The translations under genes and the position numbers were made by a program. Below the pieces are notes generated by a model. It was not told where the DNA came from. It did no database searches and worked only from the letters and a program-made list of their open reading frames with translations. From positions 34,702-67,710 of the forward strand of contig PLTF01000057.1 in assembly GCA_003164335.1 (NCBI GenBank): 33,009 bases of DNA, read 5' to 3'. Below, one piece after another: positions 14,988 to 24,130 of this stretch (position 1 is its first letter; each line of letters begins with the position of its first letter). The DNA comes from Fibrobacterota bacterium (lineage in GTDB: Bacteria; Fibrobacterota; Chitinivibrionia; Chitinivibrionales; Chitinispirillaceae).

Positions 14988-16213
14988 CGACGAGAACCGG
15001 AGAAAGTTACACCATGTCCGATGCAGTGCAGATAGAGGCGTACACGACGCTTGAACAGCTGGAGCAGTTGCGGACCGTCTGGGGCAGCTTGTCAAGTCAT
15101 CTTGAGACCGACCTCGATTTTTTCCTGCAGGTGGTGGCCCTGCGACCGGAATTTGTCGCTCCCTGCGTGCTTGTCGCAAAGCAGGAGGGCCGCCCCGCAG
15201 CGATGCTCGTCGGCCGGCTGGAGAAGGTGGCGCTCCGAACGAAATTCATGTACTTCGCCCTTCCGGGCATAGCGATCAGACAATTCGTTTTTGTCTGTTT
15301 CGGGAGCAGCAGCCTTACCGCGCCTGTCGCGGAAGCCCTGGTGCGGCATATCCTCGGGCGTCTCAAATCTCACGAAGCGGAGCGTATACTCCTGTCGAAT
15401 TGCATTTGCAACACTCCCCTGCACGCAAGCGCCGACCGTCTTCCCGGCCCGGTCATGCGGGACACTATCCCGAACGTCACTGCGCGCTGGCGGCTTTTTC
15501 TGCCGGAGAGTTACGATACATTTTTCAAGCTCATGGACTCGAAAAAAAGAGGGCGGCTGAGGCATCATGTAAATCGATTCGAGAAGGTATGGGGTTCCGA
15601 CAAAAAGATCCGGATTTTCTCCGGACCCCAAGAGGCCGAGCAATTCTTCGCAGAAACGGAACAAATTGCCTCGAATAGCTGGCAGCGCAGTCTCGGCAAG
15701 GGATTTCTTAACAATGAGGACCAGCAGCGCAGGATCAGGACGTGCGCCGGAAACGGATGGTGGCGGGCCTATATGCTCTCTATCAAGGACCAGCCGGTTG
15801 CCTTCTGGACCGGTGAGTTCTATCGCAATGAATTTTCCCTCCTTTACACAGCGTACGATCCCGCATACCGGGACTACCGGGTGGGACTGGTACTTTTGTT
15901 ACAGGTGATAGCGGACATGTGCGGGCTGCATGCCCGCGTTATTGACTTCGGGGTTGGAACGCAGCAGTACAAGGAACGCCTCTGCAACGATTTCCACCTT
16001 GAGACCGAATTCAAGTTGCATGCGCCTTCCCTGCGGGGGATCCTGGCCAATGTGCTCGGCACCTCGACTGCTTTCCTGAACAAATCCTCGGCAGTACTGC
16101 TCAATAGACTCGGCCTGGAGAAGCTGGACCCGAACTGGAAGGCGCATCGCGATTTGAAATCGATGCGTGAATTGAAATCAATGGAGAGGGATTATGCTGC
16201 GGAGCGCGATTAA
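14984..16213 (+). CDS. GNAT/FemAB-like acyltransferase, first of a tandem pair
   Basis: The product is 409 residues of the double-GNAT (FemAB/BioF2-like, PF13480-type) group often found in exopolysaccharide clusters. The second half shows the core: SKKRGRLRHHVNRFEK, then GWWRAYMLSIKDQPVAFWTGEFY, then YDPAYRDYRVGLVLLLQVIADM and VIDFGVGTQQYKERL. Such enzymes pass an acyl or aminoacyl group to an amino sugar or lipid carrier. An amide-linked substituent on the 3-amino sugar made by this cluster is a reasonable guess. The next gene is a close paralogue. The chosen ATG at 14984 overlaps the preceding stop (ATGA). A second in-frame ATG lies at codon 11. Confidence 0.82.
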   Translation: MTTRTGESYTMSDAVQIEAYTTLEQLEQLRTVWGSLSSHLETDLDFFLQVVALRPEFVAPCVLVAKQEGRPAAMLVGRLEKVALRTKFMYFALPGIAIRQFVFVCFGSSSLTAPVAEALVRHILGRLKSHEAERILLSNCICNTPLHASADRLPGPVMRDTIPNVTARWRLFLPESYDTFFKLMDSKKRGRLRHHVNRFEKVWGSDKKIRIFSGPQEAEQFFAETEQIASNSWQRSLGKGFLNNEDQQRRIRTCAGNGWWRAYMLSIKDQPVAFWTGEFYRNEFSLLYTAYDPAYRDYRVGLVLLLQVIADMCGLHARVIDFGVGTQQYKERLCNDFHLETEFKLHAPSLRGILANVLGTSTAFLNKSSAVLLNRLGLEKLDPNWKAHRDLKSMRELKSMERDYAAERD

Positions 16214-16249
16214 AAAATTCAGCTCCCCGACCATTCAGGGAAGGCGTGC

Positions 16250-17422
16250 ATGTCCGGCATACTGACACTTGAAACTTTTACGGATCTCGGGCAGCTTGAG
16301 AGCCTTCGGAGTATCTGGACGGAGCTCTCCTCTCATTTTGAAACGGACCTTGATTTCTTCCTCCGGGTTATCGCTTTGCGTCCGGAATTCGTCGCTCCCC
16401 GCATACTCCTGGCACGGTATGGCGATACGCCTGCTGAATTACTTGTCGGGCGGCTGGAGAAGACGATCCTCCGGCCCAGAATCGGCTATGTAAACATGCC
16501 GCCTTTGCCGGTAAGGCGAATCGTGTTTGCCTGCCACGGCAGCAATACTTTGACCTCCCCGGTCGCGGAAGCCATGGTTGAAGCTCTTATGGCGCGTCTC
16601 AGGTCGGGTGAGGCGGATTTCTGCCTGCTCTCGAATCTCATGCCCGGGAGCGCTCTTTACGCGAGCGCCCGCAGGCTTCCCCCGCCGATCATGCGGGATC
16701 TGAGTCCAACCACCGTCTCCCGGTGGCGATTACGGTTGCCGGGCACCTATGAGGCCTTCCTGATGTCCCTGAACAGCAGGAAACGGAACAAACTTCGGCG
16801 CTCGGTAAAGCACTTTCAGGAGGAATGCGGTCCCGGCATACGGTATCGGACATTTGAGAAGTCCGGGGAGGTCGATGAGTTCTGCGCTGCGGCGGAGCGG
16901 GTTGCATCGAAAACCTACCAGCGGGGGCTCGGCGTCGGGTTCCGCAATAGTGCCGAGACGGCAGCAAACCTCTCGACCGCCGCAGGAATGGGATGGTTCC
17001 GGGCGACGGCACTCTATGTCAATGACCGGCCGATTGCCTTCTGGCAGGGGATATTGTCGGGAAAGGTATATTACTCCCAGGCAACGGGGTACGACCCGGC
17101 CTTCAGGAAACATACCGTCGGTATTATTCTCCTGCTCAAAATGATCGAAGGGATGTGCGGAATTCCGGCAAAAACCATTGATTTTGGAAAAGGAGACGCC
17201 CAGTATAAGGAAGAATTCGGCAACGATCATGCTGCGGAGGCGGAGGTTGCGGTGTATGCACCTGCCCTTCGGGGGGTTGCCGCAAAGGTGCTCAACGGCC
17301 TGACGCATGCGGTAAACGAATCGCTCAACGCGGCCCTGAATCGCCTGGGCCTGCTGACCCGGATTAAGAACCGGTGGCGTAAACGGATGGCGCCGGGGAT
17401 TGAAAACGGAGACACCCGGTGA
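16250..17422 (+). CDS. GNAT/FemAB-like acyltransferase, second of a tandem pair
   Basis: The predicted 390-residue product is a clear paralogue of the gene before it. The two share TDLDFFL-V-ALRPEFVAP, LVGRLEK, TSPVAEA/TAPVAEA, SRKRNKLRRSVKHFQ/SKKRGRLRHHVNRFE, PIAFW/PVAFW and TIDFGKGDAQYKEEFGND/VIDFGVGTQQYKERLCND. The divergence is large, so the duplication is old or the genes arrived as a pair. The ATG at 16250 has AGGGAAGG upstream, and the gap to the previous gene is 36 bases. The two enzymes may modify different positions or use different acyl donors. Confidence 0.82.
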   Translation: MSGILTLETFTDLGQLESLRSIWTELSSHFETDLDFFLRVIALRPEFVAPRILLARYGDTPAELLVGRLEKTILRPRIGYVNMPPLPVRRIVFACHGSNTLTSPVAEAMVEALMARLRSGEADFCLLSNLMPGSALYASARRLPPPIMRDLSPTTVSRWRLRLPGTYEAFLMSLNSRKRNKLRRSVKHFQEECGPGIRYRTFEKSGEVDEFCAAAERVASKTYQRGLGVGFRNSAETAANLSTAAGMGWFRATALYVNDRPIAFWQGILSGKVYYSQATGYDPAFRKHTVGIILLLKMIEGMCGIPAKTIDFGKGDAQYKEEFGNDHAAEAEVAVYAPALRGVAAKVLNGLTHAVNESLNAALNRLGLLTRIKNRWRKRMAPGIENGDTR

Positions 17423-17480
17423 ATCGTTCACGGTCAAAACCTTACCGGTATCAAGGGCTTCTTCCGGATCCGGCGACGAT

Positions 17481-18968
17481 GTGAAAAACACCACGACTTC
17501 GAACATTCTGCATTTTTCCGCAGCCGTTGTCATTGCGAAAATCCTGGGAGCGGCAACGACCTTCTGCGCCGCAAGTATCCTGCTGCCTGCCGATTACGGC
17601 ATCTGGGCGACGCTCACGCTTGTTATCTCCCTGTCCACCATTTTCCTTTTCGGCTCCGTAGAAACCCTGGTCAAGCAGGTCCCGTATTACCAGGGACAGG
17701 GAAACGAAGCAATGATCGGCACGGTAGACGGGGGCGTCTGCGCCTCGGTCTTTCTTTCTTCGGGGATACTGCTGCTTTTCAGCCTTGCATTGCTGTTTTT
17801 CCATTGCGGCGTCACAAACCTGACCCTGGTGCATTGTATCCAAATTACCCTGGTAACCGCCGCGCTATCCCTTTTCACCTGTTTCTTTTATTACCGTCTT
17901 TCGGCATTCAGCCGGTTCAGGGAAGTCAGCCTTCTCAACTCAGCGCGTGCATTCGTCACCTTTTGTTTCGTCATTGCCCTTGGATGGAAATGGCATTTGG
18001 CCGGGATGGTCGTCGGCGGATTAGGCGCCGAGCTGTCCATGCTCGCGCTTTCCATCAGGTTAAATAAACGGCTTAACCGGCCGATAGCTCCGGTTTTCAA
18101 GGCAGCCCTGCTGGGAAATCTCATAAAAATCGGCTTCCCCATCACCATGGTATGGTGGGTATTCATGGTCATGACGTCGATCGGCAGGATCATTTCCATC
18201 AGCCTGCTCGGCAGGACGGCCACCGGGTATTACAGCCTCGGTGTCAGTATCGTATCGCTCATCGTTCTTATTCCCGCAGCCATCGGCCAGGTACTCTATC
18301 CGCAGGTCAGTGAGCGGATAGGCAGGAATGCCGGCCGTGAATCCATTGTACGGTATGTCGTTTTTCCTGCGCAAATATTGGCCCTGGTCGTTCCCCTGGT
18401 CCTCGGGGTCATGCTGCTGTTGACTCCCTTCGTCCTCAGGGAGTTTTTCCCCCGGTATACGCCGAGCATACCCTCGGCCCGAATATTGCTGACCGGGGCA
18501 TTTTTCATCTGCTTCATTAAAAATGGTGTCAATTACCTTGTAGCAAGTGATAAACAGAGCACGGTTTTCATCTATGTCGTCATCAGTCTCCTGGTAACCG
18601 TCGCGGTTACCGTTGCTGCGGTTAAAATGAACTTTAATATTCAGGGGATTGCCGTGGGCACGGTGGCGGGAAGCCTGGTGCTCACGACGCTTATCTGGAA
18701 ATCGGTATTCAAGAAATTCGGCTATCCGCTCCGCCGGCAATGGGAGAAAATATTCCAGCTTTACACGCCTTGTTTCTTCATGCTGGCATTTATTGTATTA
18801 CTTTCGGGCACCATGAAGAAGTATTTTGCCGCCATCGCCGTAAACCCGGGCGTGACCATTCCGCTGTTTGCCGCACTATACTTCCTGATGCTCTATTCGG
18901 TTCCGCACCTCCGCTTATGGAGCTCTGCCCTGCTGAAAGAACTTGGTCGGCAAGGGAGCGGCTTTTGA
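17481..18968 (+). CDS. Lipid-linked oligosaccharide flippase (Wzx-type, MOP superfamily)
   Basis: The protein moves the undecaprenyl-linked repeat unit to the periplasmic face for polymerisation. It has about 12-14 hydrophobic helices over its length, starting SNILHFSAAVVIAKILGAATTF and LPADYGIWATLTLVISL, the usual N-terminal pattern of polysaccharide flippases. Another MOP-like stretch is ATGYYSLGVSIVSLIVLIPAAIGQVLYPQVSERI. I placed the start at GTG 17481 (MKNTTTSN), giving 495 residues. The frame is open to a TTG at 17400 that would overlap the previous gene by 23 bases and add a hydrophilic tail. The ribosome site is weak for both. Confidence 0.9.
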   Translation: MKNTTTSNILHFSAAVVIAKILGAATTFCAASILLPADYGIWATLTLVISLSTIFLFGSVETLVKQVPYYQGQGNEAMIGTVDGGVCASVFLSSGILLLFSLALLFFHCGVTNLTLVHCIQITLVTAALSLFTCFFYYRLSAFSRFREVSLLNSARAFVTFCFVIALGWKWHLAGMVVGGLGAELSMLALSIRLNKRLNRPIAPVFKAALLGNLIKIGFPITMVWWVFMVMTSIGRIISISLLGRTATGYYSLGVSIVSLIVLIPAAIGQVLYPQVSERIGRNAGRESIVRYVVFPAQILALVVPLVLGVMLLLTPFVLREFFPRYTPSIPSARILLTGAFFICFIKNGVNYLVASDKQSTVFIYVVISLLVTVAVTVAAVKMNFNIQGIAVGTVAGSLVLTTLIWKSVFKKFGYPLRRQWEKIFQLYTPCFFMLAFIVLLSGTMKKYFAAIAVNPGVTIPLFAALYFLMLYSVPHLRLWSSALLKELGRQGSGF

Positions 18969-19023
18969 GAATAAACCATTACCATAGTTATCAGGTGAAA
19001 TCGATAACCAAGGATTGCCAGCC

Positions 19024-20247
19024 ATGATGAAACCCGGAATATTCCCCATGCTGGCGGTCTTGATCGTCGTTGCAGGTATCCGGGGAGCCGTATCCCAGCC
19101 GCACGGCGACAGCGCCCGGGAGCGCGGCTGTAGAGCGGCAATCGGGAAAAACAACGAGGTACTCATTGACAACAGGCCTTTTTTCCCGATCATGCAGTGG
19201 CGGCAGCGGACCACGAGCATGGCGGAGCAGAAAAATCTCGGATTCAATACCTTCGTCGGGCTGGGAGACGAATCATCGACATTTGACTTTTGTGAAGAGG
19301 CACGGAGGCAGGGCGTGTATGCGGTTCCGCTGTGGGATCCGGACCGGGTTGCTTCGGTAAAGAACAATCCGGCGCTTCTCGGGTGGGTGTTCGGCGATGA
19401 GCCGGATAACCAGGGCCAGCGGATTCTTCCCTCGCAAATCAAGATGCAGTACGACGATCTCAAAGCAAAAGACCCCGGACACCTCGGTTTTCTGACGATA
19501 ACCTCCGGCTTCTCCCGGGATGACCATCCTTCCGCCTGGATGAACGGCAGCAGGGCATTGTATCATGAGTACCCCCGGTACACCGATGTGCTCGGATTCG
19601 ATTACTACCCGGTGTATGGTTGGTGCCGTCCGGATTTGCTCTACCGGGTGGGAGACGAGCAGCGTGAACTCATCACTGAATTCTGCGGCGGTAAAAAAAG
19701 CACTTTCCAATGGATCGAATGCTCCAGGACATCGAGCAAGTGGTGCCACCTCCCCGAGCGCGGCGACAATGACGGACCCTTCGACTACGAGGTGGAGGAC
19801 GAAGTCTGGCTTGCGATAGCAAATGGGGCAAACGCTATCGGCTACTTCACCCATTCCTGGCAATGTCCCGATTATGCCCAGTGCTGCCTGGACTCCGCCC
19901 TCTCGGCGATGCTGGTCAGGGTAAACGGTCGCATCAAGGCGCTTACCGGTGTGCTCTGCGCTGCAGATTCAAAAACCCCGGTCCGCGTGCAACTCGCCGA
20001 CCCCAGGGGACGGGTAGTTGTTCGTGTAAAGGAGTACCGGGGAAACCGGTACCTGATCGCGGTCGATGTCATCAATATCACGGGGGCGAGCGACACCCAG
20101 GAGGCGCGGTTTTCGGTGCCCGGGCTTACGGGCAGGGTCCGGGTGTACGATGAGGCGCGTTGCATCAGCCCGCACGCAGGAACTTTTTCGGATACCTTCA
20201 CCACAAGAAACCCGGTGCATATCTATGTCGTTGCAAATGCCGGATAG
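19024..20247 (+). CDS. Secreted TIM-barrel protein, probable glycoside hydrolase
   Basis: The product is 407 residues with a Sec signal peptide (MMKPGIFPMLAVLIVVAGIRGAVS). The early part (DNRPFFPIMQWRQ, then NLGFNTFVGLGDE, then ARRQGVYAVPLWDP and LLGWVFGDEPDNQG) follows the order of clan GH-A style barrels. In those, the -W-GDEP- segment sits near catalytic acids. A C-terminal beta-rich region from about residue 310 (VRVQLADPRGRVVVRV, then GLTGRVRVYDE) looks like an accessory sandwich domain. The ATG at 19024 is preceded by AAGGA. Its position at the end of the cluster suggests trimming or turnover of the polymer outside the cytoplasm. No specific GH family or catalytic residues can be assigned with confidence. 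Confidence 0.7.
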   Translation: MMKPGIFPMLAVLIVVAGIRGAVSQPHGDSARERGCRAAIGKNNEVLIDNRPFFPIMQWRQRTTSMAEQKNLGFNTFVGLGDESSTFDFCEEARRQGVYAVPLWDPDRVASVKNNPALLGWVFGDEPDNQGQRILPSQIKMQYDDLKAKDPGHLGFLTITSGFSRDDHPSAWMNGSRALYHEYPRYTDVLGFDYYPVYGWCRPDLLYRVGDEQRELITEFCGGKKSTFQWIECSRTSSKWCHLPERGDNDGPFDYEVEDEVWLAIANGANAIGYFTHSWQCPDYAQCCLDSALSAMLVRVNGRIKALTGVLCAADSKTPVRVQLADPRGRVVVRVKEYRGNRYLIAVDVINITGASDTQEARFSVPGLTGRVRVYDEARCISPHAGTFSDTFTTRNPVHIYVVANAG

Positions 20248-20272
20248 CAACCTCCGGAGGAATCGAAATTTC

Positions 20273-21634
20273 ATGATACGTTCACTGTTGTTGCTACTCT
20301 CCGTTGGTTTACCGGCAGGGGCAGATGCCCTTTCGCCCCCACTCCCCCTTCTGGACAGCGTCTCGATCGACAGCATTACCTGGAAGTTCGCCCGGCCGAC
20401 TCCTGTCGGCCGGTTTGTCAATGGCCAGGTCTATATCCTCGGCCCCACGGTCATTTCGGGAATAACACCGCCGCCGGGTAACGGTCGCAACGGTTCCGTC
20501 CTGAACCTTCCCCCGGATCAGGGTATCAGCGGTTTCGACGACCGTGTCGGCGGCAATCGGTTCCGGGAGCGCCTCCGCGTCTACCCGCCGATCGCCATGA
20601 AGCCGGGCGATGCGCTGATCTCGTCGATCAGCGTCGGTACGGTCGGCACTGACAAACGCTGGTTGAAGGAGGACGAGGCTGCCATAAGCCCGGTCCGCAG
20701 CGTGTCTATCCTGACCTGCCTTGCCGCGCCGGTGGCAGCCGATGCCTTCCGTCCCTCGTATTGCGGTCGCAGCCGGAAGATTTACTATGCCGACAGCCTG
20801 CGACAGAATTTATTGCCGAACTTAAAAATGTGGCGGTCGGGAACCCCGGATATTGCGCTTTTTGCCCGGCATTTCAAACGGCCCTGGCTCGATGTCTGCT
20901 TTTTCGGTTTTGATGCGGCCATCGGCTACCAACCGGATTACGGGCGCGAAGTCGCCCGCGCGACCGGCATGGCATCGCTCCTGCTGTGCTGCGACTTCAC
21001 ACCGGCGGAAAAGGAATCCTTGCTTGTCAATTTCGTCCAGTACGGCATCGACCTCTGGGGAATCGCTTCGGCCGGGTACCCGGGCTGGCCGGCCTGGGGC
21101 GGCCATGGGAGCGGCCGCAAGTGGCCGATCATCTTTGCCGGTCTCATGCTCAACGACTCGGCCATGGCAAATCCCTCGGGTGCCTATCCGCGACTATTCT
21201 TCGGGGAAGACATGCAGACCATGTACGATAAAGGCTGGACCGGGGCCGGGGTCGTTTATGCAGGGCAGCGCGGGGTCGTTAACGGAAAAGCCGTCAGTAC
21301 CGTGCCCGGGTGGGGTCCCTATGAAAACAAGCCGCCCGACGATTGGGGAGATTCGAACAAAATCGGCGAAGACGACCGGCGCTGCTGCACCAGCCTCTCC
21401 TGGGTTGCGGAGGCGCTCTGCGCTCACCTGCTCGGAGCGGAAAAGCTGTGGAACCATGACGCGTTTTTCGATTACGTCGACCGGTGGATGACCGAAGACG
21501 ACTCCCGGTCGGTAGCGGAGATCAAGCAGGCAAAGGGATGGGATTATTCGGCAAGCTGGGGCCGCCAGCGCCAGTGCTGGGATGATTTCGTGCAGAACAT
21601 GTGGGAGGTTTACCGGTTCAACCGGGCCCGATAA
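20273..21634 (+). CDS. Secreted protein of unknown function, possible polysaccharide-acting enzyme
   Basis: The predicted product has 453 residues with a signal peptide (MIRSLLLLLSVGLPAGADA). The second half is helical with motifs GYQPDYGREVARATGMASLLLC, then AGYPGWPAWGGHGSGRKWPIIFAGLMLND, and repeated Trp-rich segments up to the end (SWGRQRQCWDDFVQNMWE). This pattern resembles alpha/alpha-toroid lyases or hydrolases. I cannot name a family. The ATG at 20273 has CGGAGG about 12 bases upstream and begins 25 bases after the preceding stop; the open frame reaches further up inside the preceding gene. The pairing with the TIM-barrel protein suggests both act on the exported polymer. Confidence 0.68.
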   Translation: MIRSLLLLLSVGLPAGADALSPPLPLLDSVSIDSITWKFARPTPVGRFVNGQVYILGPTVISGITPPPGNGRNGSVLNLPPDQGISGFDDRVGGNRFRERLRVYPPIAMKPGDALISSISVGTVGTDKRWLKEDEAAISPVRSVSILTCLAAPVAADAFRPSYCGRSRKIYYADSLRQNLLPNLKMWRSGTPDIALFARHFKRPWLDVCFFGFDAAIGYQPDYGREVARATGMASLLLCCDFTPAEKESLLVNFVQYGIDLWGIASAGYPGWPAWGGHGSGRKWPIIFAGLMLNDSAMANPSGAYPRLFFGEDMQTMYDKGWTGAGVVYAGQRGVVNGKAVSTVPGWGPYENKPPDDWGDSNKIGEDDRRCCTSLSWVAEALCAHLLGAEKLWNHDAFFDYVDRWMTEDDSRSVAEIKQAKGWDYSASWGRQRQCWDDFVQNMWEVYRFNRAR

Positions 21635-21673
21635 TCCTCCGGCGCGGCAGCGTGACGGCGAAAACCCGGGGTC

Positions 21674-24127
21674 TCATGCGCCGGGCTTCGGCTGCGACTG
21701 GAAATAATATTTCGAATGTTTGTAGTACCGCATCTTCCGGTCGATGGCGGCGAAATTCAGCACCACGCCCATGAGTTTCGACCGGAGTTCGGCATTCTCG
21801 GTTATTTTGTCCCTGAGGTCCACAATATTCGTCTGCCCCGCCTTGATAACCAGGAGATAGTGTGAAAACAACCGATTGACGGTTAACGCATCGGCGACAA
21901 TGCTTATCGGCGGTGAATCGAAGATGACGATATCGTATTTAGCAACAAGCGTTCTGACAAGATGCCCGAATCGATCCGAGGAGAGCAATTCGCTCGCTGT
22001 GGTTTCCGATTTTCCGGAGGTAATCACCGTCAGGTTGGGAATGCCGCCCGGGTGGTGAAGGGCAATGGACGAGGGGGAGGCGGCAGCACGATCGCCGCTC
22101 AGGAATTCCGATAGCCCCGGACTCTTGTCGAGGTTGAAAAGATGGTGAATCGTCCCAAGCCGCATGTCGCCGTCGACGAGCACGGTTTTCAAATTCTGCT
22201 GGGCCATGGCAATGGCGATATTCGAAGCAATGGTCGATTTACCCGCATTCGATTCCAGGCTCGTTACGACCAGGGTCTTTTCCAAACCCCCGGCCTGAAA
22301 CCGGAACATTATTTTCATGCGCAGCAGGCGGAAAAGCTCCTTGGCATAGTCGGGGTCGATTTCAGCTTCATCGACAATCAGGGCCGTGCTCAGCCCGGGG
22401 CGAGCGGCTCCGCTTCCGGCTCTCTTTTTCGGAGTGATTTTAGGAATGCTCTCCAGAATATCGTATTCAAGCAATTTCCTGAGCTCGACTTCGGAACGGA
22501 CGGTCTTTGCAACGAAATCCGCAACGGCCACCGGGAAGAGAAGCACTCCCATTACAAAAAACATGCACATGACCAGCACCTTCTTGTCCGGCCTTGACGG
22601 AGGAGGCATAGGCGGCGAGGCATAATCCATGACGTAGAAATCCGGCATATCCGTGACGCTCGAAACCGATGTCTGATAAAATTTATCGAGCAGCCTGGCA
22701 TAGATATCCGCCTTGATCTGCTGGAGACGGGTCAGTTCGCCGAGGTTAAGCTCTTCGCTGGGCAGGGCATGCATTTTCCGGGATAGCGTCGTGACCTCGT
22801 TTTGCCGGAGCGCCTGCTCCTGTTGCTGCGATTCGATGAAATTCTGCAGTTCGAACGTCGTCTTCTCGATAACCTGCCTGATATCGGCCTGATTTTTCTG
22901 CACCATGGGATGGCTCATGTCAAAGGCCGCTTCGAGATGGTGACTCTCCCCGATAAGCCGCGTCAGCTCGCTTGCGAGAAAGGGTGCGGCATTATTTTTC
23001 TGGACGACGAGAAAACCGAGGATCTCACTGCAAACCTGCGGAAGGTTCTGCTTCGCAGCGCCGGCAAGCTTCTTCTGGAGAAGCAGGGCATTATTTATCG
23101 ACTCTTCGACGCTGTCGCTGGTCCTCTCCGCCTTCGCGGTACTGGACAGTATCTCTTCGGAATTCTGGGAAAGGCCGACCGATGGATTCTCCATACGAAA
23201 TGCCTTCAGGTTCTCCTCGGACTCCGCGAGTTCGGCTTTGGCCTTCTCAAGCTGTTCTTTGAGAATATCGCGGATATTTTGCGATCGCGTCTCCCGTAAC
23301 CGGACATTTCTTTCAACGAATTTATCGGCGATCGTATTCACCGTGGCCGCGGATTGCTGATAATCGGTTCCGGTTTTCGTAATGGAAAACGACGGATACT
23401 GCTGCGTGCCGGTCGGCGGGGAGGAGTGGACGGATACGCTGTCCCGAAGAGATTCGACGGTCTCCAGAATATTTGCAACGGTAAATTTGCAATCGAAGGG
23501 ATGCTGCAGAAATGTGCGACTGAACCGGAGATGCACGCCCGGCAGTTGAAGCCCGGTAAGCGTATCCATTGAGCCGCAGGCCGCCAGATCCCGATGGAAA
23601 ATGCTTCGCAGGCCCAGAACCGAATCTTTCCGGTAAACGCTGAAGCGGGCGCCGCCTTTCCGGTCAATGACGAACCGATATTTTCCGCTGGGCGCCGTGG
23701 AATCGACGCTGACGGAATCGAACACCGAACTCCGGGAATACCGGGTTACATTCAATCGCAGCGACAGGTCGTTGGCAACCCCCCGCAGGAAATCCCGGCT
23801 CCTGATCAGGGCGGTCTGGGCAAGGGTGTCGGGAGCATCCGATTCGTCGCCGCTCCCTTCGTTTGTCACCTTTACCATGCTGGCATTCGGCTGGCTCCCG
23901 AGGGCTCCGCCGAGGGTAACCGTTGCGGGAAGCGAGGGGAGGACGGGATTTTTCAGGGCATGCAGCAGGAACATCACGGCAATACAGCCGGCAACGGGCG
24001 TTGCAAAAACAAACCACCACTTCCAGCGCCAGAGCAGCGCGGCATAATGGCGGAAATAGTGGGCGAAATCAATATCACGAGGACTGGCCGGTTTAGTGTA
24101 ACCGGGGGTATCGGTCATGGAACTCAT
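21674..24127 (-). CDS. Polysaccharide co-polymerase fused to bacterial tyrosine kinase (Wzc-like)
   Basis: The inner-membrane protein controls chain length and couples polymerisation to export. It is 817 residues. The N-terminal Wzz-type domain has a first membrane helix near residues 36-57 (WWFVFATPVAGCIAVMFLL), a long periplasmic coiled-coil part (EQLEKAKAELAESEENLKAF) and a second helix near 520 (VLVMCMFFVMGVLLFP). The cytoplasmic kinase has Walker A SLESNAGKSTI (623-633), Walker A' VLVDGD (649-654) and Walker B VIFDSPP (734-740). A short C-terminal tyrosine cluster (801, 802, 807, 808) would be the autophosphorylation site. It follows the Wza-like gene with a 3-base gap and converges on the plus-strand cluster. 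Confidence 0.93.
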   Translation of the reverse strand: MSSMTDTPGYTKPASPRDIDFAHYFRHYAALLWRWKWWFVFATPVAGCIAVMFLLHALKNPVLPSLPATVTLGGALGSQPNASMVKVTNEGSGDESDAPDTLAQTALIRSRDFLRGVANDLSLRLNVTRYSRSSVFDSVSVDSTAPSGKYRFVIDRKGGARFSVYRKDSVLGLRSIFHRDLAACGSMDTLTGLQLPGVHLRFSRTFLQHPFDCKFTVANILETVESLRDSVSVHSSPPTGTQQYPSFSITKTGTDYQQSAATVNTIADKFVERNVRLRETRSQNIRDILKEQLEKAKAELAESEENLKAFRMENPSVGLSQNSEEILSSTAKAERTSDSVEESINNALLLQKKLAGAAKQNLPQVCSEILGFLVVQKNNAAPFLASELTRLIGESHHLEAAFDMSHPMVQKNQADIRQVIEKTTFELQNFIESQQQEQALRQNEVTTLSRKMHALPSEELNLGELTRLQQIKADIYARLLDKFYQTSVSSVTDMPDFYVMDYASPPMPPPSRPDKKVLVMCMFFVMGVLLFPVAVADFVAKTVRSEVELRKLLEYDILESIPKITPKKRAGSGAARPGLSTALIVDEAEIDPDYAKELFRLLRMKIMFRFQAGGLEKTLVVTSLESNAGKSTIASNIAIAMAQQNLKTVLVDGDMRLGTIHHLFNLDKSPGLSEFLSGDRAAASPSSIALHHPGGIPNLTVITSGKSETTASELLSSDRFGHLVRTLVAKYDIVIFDSPPISIVADALTVNRLFSHYLLVIKAGQTNIVDLRDKITENAELRSKLMGVVLNFAAIDRKMRYYKHSKYYFQSQPKPGA

Positions 24128-24130
24128 TTC

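Noticed and set aside
17400-17480. A TTG start for the flippase at 17400
   Set aside because: It would overlap the acyltransferase gene by 23 bases and add a hydrophilic 27-residue tail. The GTG at 17481 gives a normal N terminus.
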